Positions 60,195 through 64,000 of a stretch of DNA of 64,000 nt are shown here, piece after piece (position 1 is the stretch's first letter; each line of letters opens with the position of its first letter). The notes beneath the pieces were generated by a model, which saw only the letters and a list, made by a program, of their open reading frames with translations, searched no databases and was not told the origin of the DNA. The stretch comes from Mesorhizobium sp. (GTDB lineage: Bacteria > Pseudomonadota > Alphaproteobacteria > Rhizobiales > Rhizobiaceae). The DNA lies in the NCBI RefSeq assembly GCF_004963255.1, contig NZ_SUGA01000005.1, positions 161,144-225,143 on the forward strand. Direction: 5' to 3'. A program made the translations under genes and the position numbers.

Positions 60195-60214
60195 TCAGCC
60201 GGCCCTGGCGCGGT

Positions 60215-60838
60215 TCACAGCGGAATGAGTGGCGCGACCTCGCGGTCGGACGACCGCTCGCTCGCCGCCAGGCCTGCCAGCACGCCGGCGCGATCAGCCG
60301 CGTTGCGGTTCTGGCTCATCTTGCGCTTGCCTTCGAGCTTCGTGATCGGCATGCGCAGGCCGACAATGCCCTTCAGCTGCGACTGGATGAAATCCGCCGG
60401 CGCGTCCGATACGGCCCAGGGGGCGGCGCGCTCGCCTTCATGCAAATTGGTCAGGCGCGTCACCACCTCGAGCAGCCTGTCCGCATCCTCGAAAAACTCG
60501 ATCGGCCCATGGGCGTGAACGGCGACGTAATTCCAGGTCGGCACCACCTTCCCGGTCTCCTGCTTGGTCTGATACCAGGCCGGCGTCACATAGGCGTCCG
60601 GTCCCATGAAGATCGCCAGGCCGTCGCCCAGGGGCGGCACGCGCCAGTGCGGGTTTGCCTTCGCGACATGGCCGTAGATGACGCCACGCTCGCCTTCGTT
60701 CTCATCGAGGAAAAGCGGCAGCGGCGTCGCCACCGGGCCATCGGCCGTGGCGGTGACCAGCGTCGCCAGCCGCGCGGAGCGGATCGTTGCCGTGAGGCTC
60801 TCCTTGTCGTCGTCACGGAAGGCGGGTGGCGTGTACAT
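60215..60838 (-). CDS. PaiB-like FMN-binding negative transcriptional regulator
   Basis: This 207-aa protein has the PaiB start MYTPPAFRDDD, then ATLVTATADGPVATPLPLFLD, VIYGHVAKANPHWR, VTPAWYQTKQETGKVVPTWNYVAVHAHG and a tail KGIVGLRMPITKLEGKRKMSQNR. The fold is an FMN-binding split barrel; B. subtilis PaiB is named as a repressor, but a flavin-enzyme role is also possible. ATG 60838 follows AAGGAG by seven bases; a frame from 60997 lacks family similarity. It is monocistronic. Confidence 0.9.
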   Translation of the reverse strand: MYTPPAFRDDDKESLTATIRSARLATLVTATADGPVATPLPLFLDENEGERGVIYGHVAKANPHWRVPPLGDGLAIFMGPDAYVTPAWYQTKQETGKVVPTWNYVAVHAHGPIEFFEDADRLLEVVTRLTNLHEGERAAPWAVSDAPADFIQSQLKGIVGLRMPITKLEGKRKMSQNRNAADRAGVLAGLAASERSSDREVAPLIPL

Positions 60839-61015
60839 GGCAAAACTCCTTGCAGGCATAAAATGCCTGAAGTCCGGCCTGCTTAGAACATCCTGTCGCG
60901 AAAGTTTTGTGTGGTCCAGCTGGGCTGCAGGCCCGGGACCTGATAACCGATTTTCGTCCCGGCGGGTTGCGGTGCCGGCCGCCATATTGGCAGGCACCGC
61001 TGATGGGTCGATAAC

Positions 61016-61843
61016 TTAGAAAATCTCGTTGGTGAGCCGCTTCACCGGACCGAGCAGGATCGAGCCGGTCGGCACGCCATTGTCGATCGGGATGGCCTGG
61101 CGGTCCGGCATGTCCTCTTCCGGCGCGCCGATATTGGCCGTCACGATGACCGGTGTCTTGGTCGGCACGCGGTCGTAGAGGTCGATGATGTCCTGGTTGA
61201 TCAGGCGCACGCAGCCGGACGACACCGACTTGCCGATCGACCACCATTCGGGCGAACCGTGCAGGCGGTAGAGCGTGTCCTGGTTGCCCTGGAAGAGATA
61301 GAGCGCACGCGCCCCGAGCGGGTTCTTCAGGCCGCCCGGCATGCCGCCATTCTTGGCGCTGTATTGCGTCAGCTCCGGCTGGCGCGCCACCATCTCGTCC
61401 GGCGGCGTCCATTTCGGCCATTTCTGCTTCCACTGCACGACCGCGTCGCCCGACCATTCGAAGCCGGCGCGGCCGAGGCCGACGCCGTAGCGGATCGCCT
61501 GGCCGCCCTCGCGCACCAGATAGAGGAAGTGGCCGGTGGTATCGACAACGATGGTGCCCGGGCGCTGCCCGGTCGGATCGGGAACGATCTGGCGCAGGAA
61601 TCTGTGATCGATCTTATTCACCGGAATGGCCGGCAGGTCAAAACCATTGTCCGACATCGCGCCATACATCGTCTCATAGTCGCCGAGCGGCGGCTCGACA
61701 GGGGCCTGAGGCGGCGGCGTCTGGATGGGTGCTGGGCCTTGATCGCTGGTCGTGGTGCAGGCGGATAGGGCAGCCGAAGCAGCGCCGAGGGCTGTGAAAT
61801 TGAGGAAGCCGCGGCGGCTGATGCGGAAGGAAGCGTCTGACAT
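61016..61843 (-). CDS. L,D-transpeptidase (YkuD family)
   Basis: This 275-aa exported enzyme forms meso-DAP cross-links or attaches proteins to peptidoglycan. Its N-terminus carries a twin-arginine SRRGFLNFTALG and a lipobox ALSAC (residues about 25-29), so Tat export as a lipoprotein is likely. The catalytic motif is HGSPEWWSIGKSVSSGCVRL, with the nucleophilic Cys in SSGC. A GTIVVDTTGHFLYLVREGG start to the domain is typical. Its 5' region contains two competing hairpins and a repeat element. Confidence 0.9.
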   Translation of the reverse strand: MSDASFRISRRGFLNFTALGAASAALSACTTTSDQGPAPIQTPPPQAPVEPPLGDYETMYGAMSDNGFDLPAIPVNKIDHRFLRQIVPDPTGQRPGTIVVDTTGHFLYLVREGGQAIRYGVGLGRAGFEWSGDAVVQWKQKWPKWTPPDEMVARQPELTQYSAKNGGMPGGLKNPLGARALYLFQGNQDTLYRLHGSPEWWSIGKSVSSGCVRLINQDIIDLYDRVPTKTPVIVTANIGAPEEDMPDRQAIPIDNGVPTGSILLGPVKRLTNEIF

Positions 61844-61970
61844 GGTTGCCTTTTCTAGGTCTCAATTCGCAAGAAAGCATGAATGCGAGGGTCCGTCGCC
61901 GGCGCCATCCATAACAGTCGGGGCGATAGGCGGTTCCAATTCTGGCCTGAGGGTGGACAGAAAAAGGCGA

Positions 61971-62010
61971 AGCTGTGACCACGCCACAGCTGTTGCGCTG
62001 CAGCAACAGC
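61971..62010 (-). promoter_or_regulatory. Two mutually exclusive hairpins upstream of the L,D-transpeptidase
   Basis: AGCTGTG (61971-61977) pairs with CACAGCT (61985-61991), while GCTGTTGC (61989-61996) pairs with GCAACAGC (62003-62010). The two stems share bases 61989-61991, so only one can form fully. They lie about 130 bases before the L,D-transpeptidase start. An attenuator or RNA switch could look like this; the stems may also be chance. Confidence 0.35.
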
Positions 62011-62030
62011 GGGGTCAGGGCGGTTCGCCA

Positions 62031-62113
62031 CTTCACGGAAACACCGACCGCCCTTTCTTTTGTTTTGACGCAATTCCGGACGGAAAGCCGCTTCACACTT
62101 TTCCTGGAATTGC
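62031..62113. repeat. Intergenic hairpin repeat, copy 1
   Basis: The block begins CTTCACGGAAACACCG, has a T-rich middle and ends with an inverted repeat GCAATTCC (62070-62077) / GGAATTGC (62106-62113) around CGGACGGAAAGCC and CACACTTTT. Copy 2 at 63825-63906 keeps the same order of motifs. It stops one base before the stop codon of the dehalogenase gene. Confidence 0.75.
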
Positions 62114-62114
62114 A

Positions 62115-62777
62115 TCAGAGACCTGCCAGCAGCCCGTCGAGCGACGGCAGGATCAGCCCTGGCGGAAGGTCGCGGTATTCATCCGGCTGGTTGGTCCGGT
62201 TGATCCAGACCGTACGGAAACCGAACTTCGTAGCGCCCGCTATGTCCCAGCGGTTCGACGACTGGAACGACACCGCTCCCGGATAGAGCCGCCAACTGGT
62301 GACCACCATGTCGTAGACTGACGGGTCGGTCTTGAAGCGTTTGACCTGGTCGACCGAAAATACGTTGTCGAGGATCTGGTCGAGCGCGGCGGATTTGACC
62401 GCGGCGTCGAGCATTTCCGGCGAACCATTGGAGAGGATTGCAAGCTTCGCGCCGGACGCCTTGAGCGCCTTCAGCACGGCCGGCACCTCCGGATAGCAAT
62501 CGAGCCGCCAATAGGCTTCGAGCAGCTTCGTCCGCAGCGCCGGATCGGCCGAGGGCACCTTGCGCAGCGCAAAGTCGAGTGCCTGCTCGGTCAGTTGCCA
62601 GAAGTCGGCGTAGGAGCCCATCAGCGTCCGCACCCAGGAATATTCGAGCTGCTTGGCGCGCCATATCTCCGACAGCAACTGGCCGTCCGGCCCGATCTCG
62701 CCGGCGTGGCGGCGCACGGCGGCGTGCACGTCGAACAACGTGCCATAGGCGTCGAAGACATAGGCCGCATGATGCAT
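62115..62777 (-). CDS. Haloacid dehalogenase, type II
   Basis: This 220-aa HAD enzyme has the nucleophile Asp9 in YVFDAYGTLFD, motif II LAILSNGSPEML, the lysine region FSVDQVKRFKTDPSVYDMV and the motif SSNRWDIAGATKFGFRTVWINR typical of L-2-haloacid dehalogenases. It would hydrolyse 2-haloacids or phosphate esters; the physiological substrate is unknown. ATG 62777 gives the standard MHHAAYVFDAYG start; ATG 62816 is also in frame. An intergenic repeat abuts its stop codon. Confidence 0.9.
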   Translation of the reverse strand: MHHAAYVFDAYGTLFDVHAAVRRHAGEIGPDGQLLSEIWRAKQLEYSWVRTLMGSYADFWQLTEQALDFALRKVPSADPALRTKLLEAYWRLDCYPEVPAVLKALKASGAKLAILSNGSPEMLDAAVKSAALDQILDNVFSVDQVKRFKTDPSVYDMVVTSWRLYPGAVSFQSSNRWDIAGATKFGFRTVWINRTNQPDEYRDLPPGLILPSLDGLLAGL

Positions 62778-62927
62778 GCTTGAGTTTTGCGGCGCGCAGG
62801 CCTGCCATGCAAGCATTGATTGCAGTCAAGTGCCTCTGGCCTCAACGATTTTTCCCGATGTCGGTTGACGCCGGCCGCCAAAGCATCGTCCTATGCCGGC
62901 CTGAAGTCATCGATCTGGACGGCAAAC

Positions 62928-63806
62928 ATGACACTGGCGACGGCGGCGCAAACCGCGACTTGGACCTATGTGGACGGCGACTGGTACGAGGGCAACGTTG
63001 CCATTCTCGGACCGCGCAGCCACGCCATGTGGCTCGGCACCAGCGTCTTCGACGGCGGCCGCTGGTTCGAGGGCGTGGCGCCCGACCTCGAGCTTCACGC
63101 CGCCCGCGTCAACGCTTCCGCCACGGCGCTAGGCCTGAAGCCGTCGATGACGACGCAAGAGATCGTCGGCCTGACCTGGGACGGCCTGAAGAAATTCGAC
63201 GGCAAGACGGCGGTCTATATCAGGCCGATGTATTGGGCCGAGCATGGCGGCTATATGGGCGTGCCGGCCGATCCGGAGTCGACCCGCTTCTGCCTCTGCC
63301 TTTACGAGGCGCCGATGATTCCGCCCTCCGGTTTCTCGGTCACGGTGTCGCCGTTCCGCCGCCCGACCATCGAGACCATGCCGACCAATGCCAAGGCCGG
63401 CTGCCTTTACCCCAACAACGGCCGCGCCATCCTGGAAGCCAAGAACCGCGGCTTCGACAACGCGCTCGTGCTCGACATGCTGGGCAATGTCGCCGAGACC
63501 GGCACCTCCAACATCTTCCTGGTCAAGGACGGCCATGTGATGACGCCGGCGCCGAACGGCACGTTCCTGTCGGGCATCACCCGCTCGCGCACCATCAACC
63601 TGCTCGGCGACTACGGCTTCAGGACCATCGAGAAGACGCTGTCGGTTCGCGATTTCCTGGACGCCGACGAGATCTTCTCGACCGGAAACCATTCCAAGGT
63701 CGTGCCTGTCACACGTATCGAGAGCCGCGACCTGCAGCCCGGACCGGTGGCCAAGAAGGCGCGCGAGCTCTATTGGGAGTGGGCGCATTCGACGTCCGCC
63801 GCCTGA
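62928..63806 (+). CDS. Branched-chain amino acid aminotransferase-like (class IV)
   Basis: This 292-aa PLP enzyme has the class IV fold: WTYVDGDWYEGNVAILGPRSHAMWLGTSVFDGGRWFEG, LHAARVNASATALGL, the PLP lysine in TNAKAGCLYPNNGRAILEAKNRGFDNAL and ETGTSNIFLVKDG. It is likely to transaminate branched-chain amino acids (IlvE-like), although the DAAT or ADC-lyase side of the family cannot be excluded. ATG 62928 is the expected start; an open frame back to 62820 lacks similarity. A repeat copy follows the stop by 18 bases. Confidence 0.88.
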   Translation: MTLATAAQTATWTYVDGDWYEGNVAILGPRSHAMWLGTSVFDGGRWFEGVAPDLELHAARVNASATALGLKPSMTTQEIVGLTWDGLKKFDGKTAVYIRPMYWAEHGGYMGVPADPESTRFCLCLYEAPMIPPSGFSVTVSPFRRPTIETMPTNAKAGCLYPNNGRAILEAKNRGFDNALVLDMLGNVAETGTSNIFLVKDGHVMTPAPNGTFLSGITRSRTINLLGDYGFRTIEKTLSVRDFLDADEIFSTGNHSKVVPVTRIESRDLQPGPVAKKARELYWEWAHSTSAA

Positions 63807-63824
63807 GCGGCTGGAGTTTCAGCG

Positions 63825-63906
63825 TTTCACGGAACGGCGACCCACACTTTCTCCTGTTTGGCGCAATTGCGGACGGAAAACCCTTTCACACTTTTCGGCG
63901 AATTGC
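63825..63906. repeat. Intergenic hairpin repeat, copy 2
   Basis: Motif order matches copy 1: TTTCACGGAA, a T-rich middle, GCGCAATTGCGGACGG, TTTCACACTTTTC, then GAATTGC. The terminal arms GCAATT (63863-63868) and AATTGC (63901-63906) stay complementary although neighbouring bases differ from copy 1. From 63907 to the window end I see no gene. Confidence 0.75.
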
Positions 63907-64000
63907 TCTAAAGTCGCTCGGCGCTTCATTCCGGAGTTGCCCCAACCCATTCCAGACCTATCTAAGTTCGGCAGTTTCACCGGATTTTTCCTCGAGGGAG

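Overview
The window is high-GC DNA whose gene content points to a Rhizobiales alphaproteobacterium close to Mesorhizobium. Supporting signs are a fructose-type FrcCA transporter, a complete glg operon, a bet operon with choline sulfatase, IalB and trimeric-autotransporter genes, and a RIME-like palindromic intergenic element. No integrase, transposase, phage gene or CRISPR array is visible. It reads as chromosomal backbone with small accessory islands.

Layout. 1-1155: 3' end of a sugar ABC transporter (frcC partial, frcA). 1295-14506: glycogen and alpha-glucan operon (glgP, glgB, glgC, glgA, pgm, glgX, GH13 alpha-glucosidase), interspersed with structured repeats. 14514-16774 (minus): a TadG/TadE-like pair. 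17068-22509: oligopeptide transporter oppA-oppB-oppC and a fused double ATPase. 22538-22867 (minus): small lipoprotein. 23130-31089: a phosphorelay (hybrid kinase with two receiver domains, two single-domain response regulators, a convergent Hpt protein) joined to a predicted envelope polysaccharide module (TPR plus YaiO-like barrel, HEAT-repeat membrane protein, membrane GT2). 31228-31304: tRNA-Pro(CGG). 31507-33744: fusion of mannose-1-phosphate guanylyltransferase with an AGE-family isomerase.

33779-34471 (minus): DUF1275 protein. 34556-40831 (minus): betI-betC-threonine/serine dehydratase-betA-betB, with a nested palindromic operator in front of betI. 41020-43238: thiolase and a class 3 (rhizobial) asparaginase. 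43231-43991 (minus): a TacAT-type GNAT toxin/DUF1778 antitoxin with a perfect 15-bp operator. 44171-47184: methyltransferase, Tat-exported beta-helix protein, GreA/B-like factor and an orphan AbrB-type antitoxin. 47244-50806 (minus): two-subunit methylmalonyl-CoA mutase. 51060-52583: HerA-like DUF853 ATPase. 52954-60163: a small AraC regulator, then a five-gene surface operon (coupled 151-aa protein, 1427-aa YadA-type adhesin, IalB, an unknown membrane-anchored protein, a DUF4189 protein). 60215-63806: PaiB, L,D-transpeptidase, haloacid dehalogenase and branched-chain aminotransferase, with two copies of a hairpin repeat just beyond stop codons.

The best candidate for a little-described system is 23130-31089. 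Its genes overlap or nearly touch from the kinase to the glycosyltransferase, apart from a 224-bp gap before the second response regulator. Together they supply a sensor, a multistep phosphorelay, a glycan synthase, a periplasmic/outer-membrane exporter and a HEAT scaffold. The second is the adhesin operon. All functions are inferred from sequence reading alone; no database search was run.
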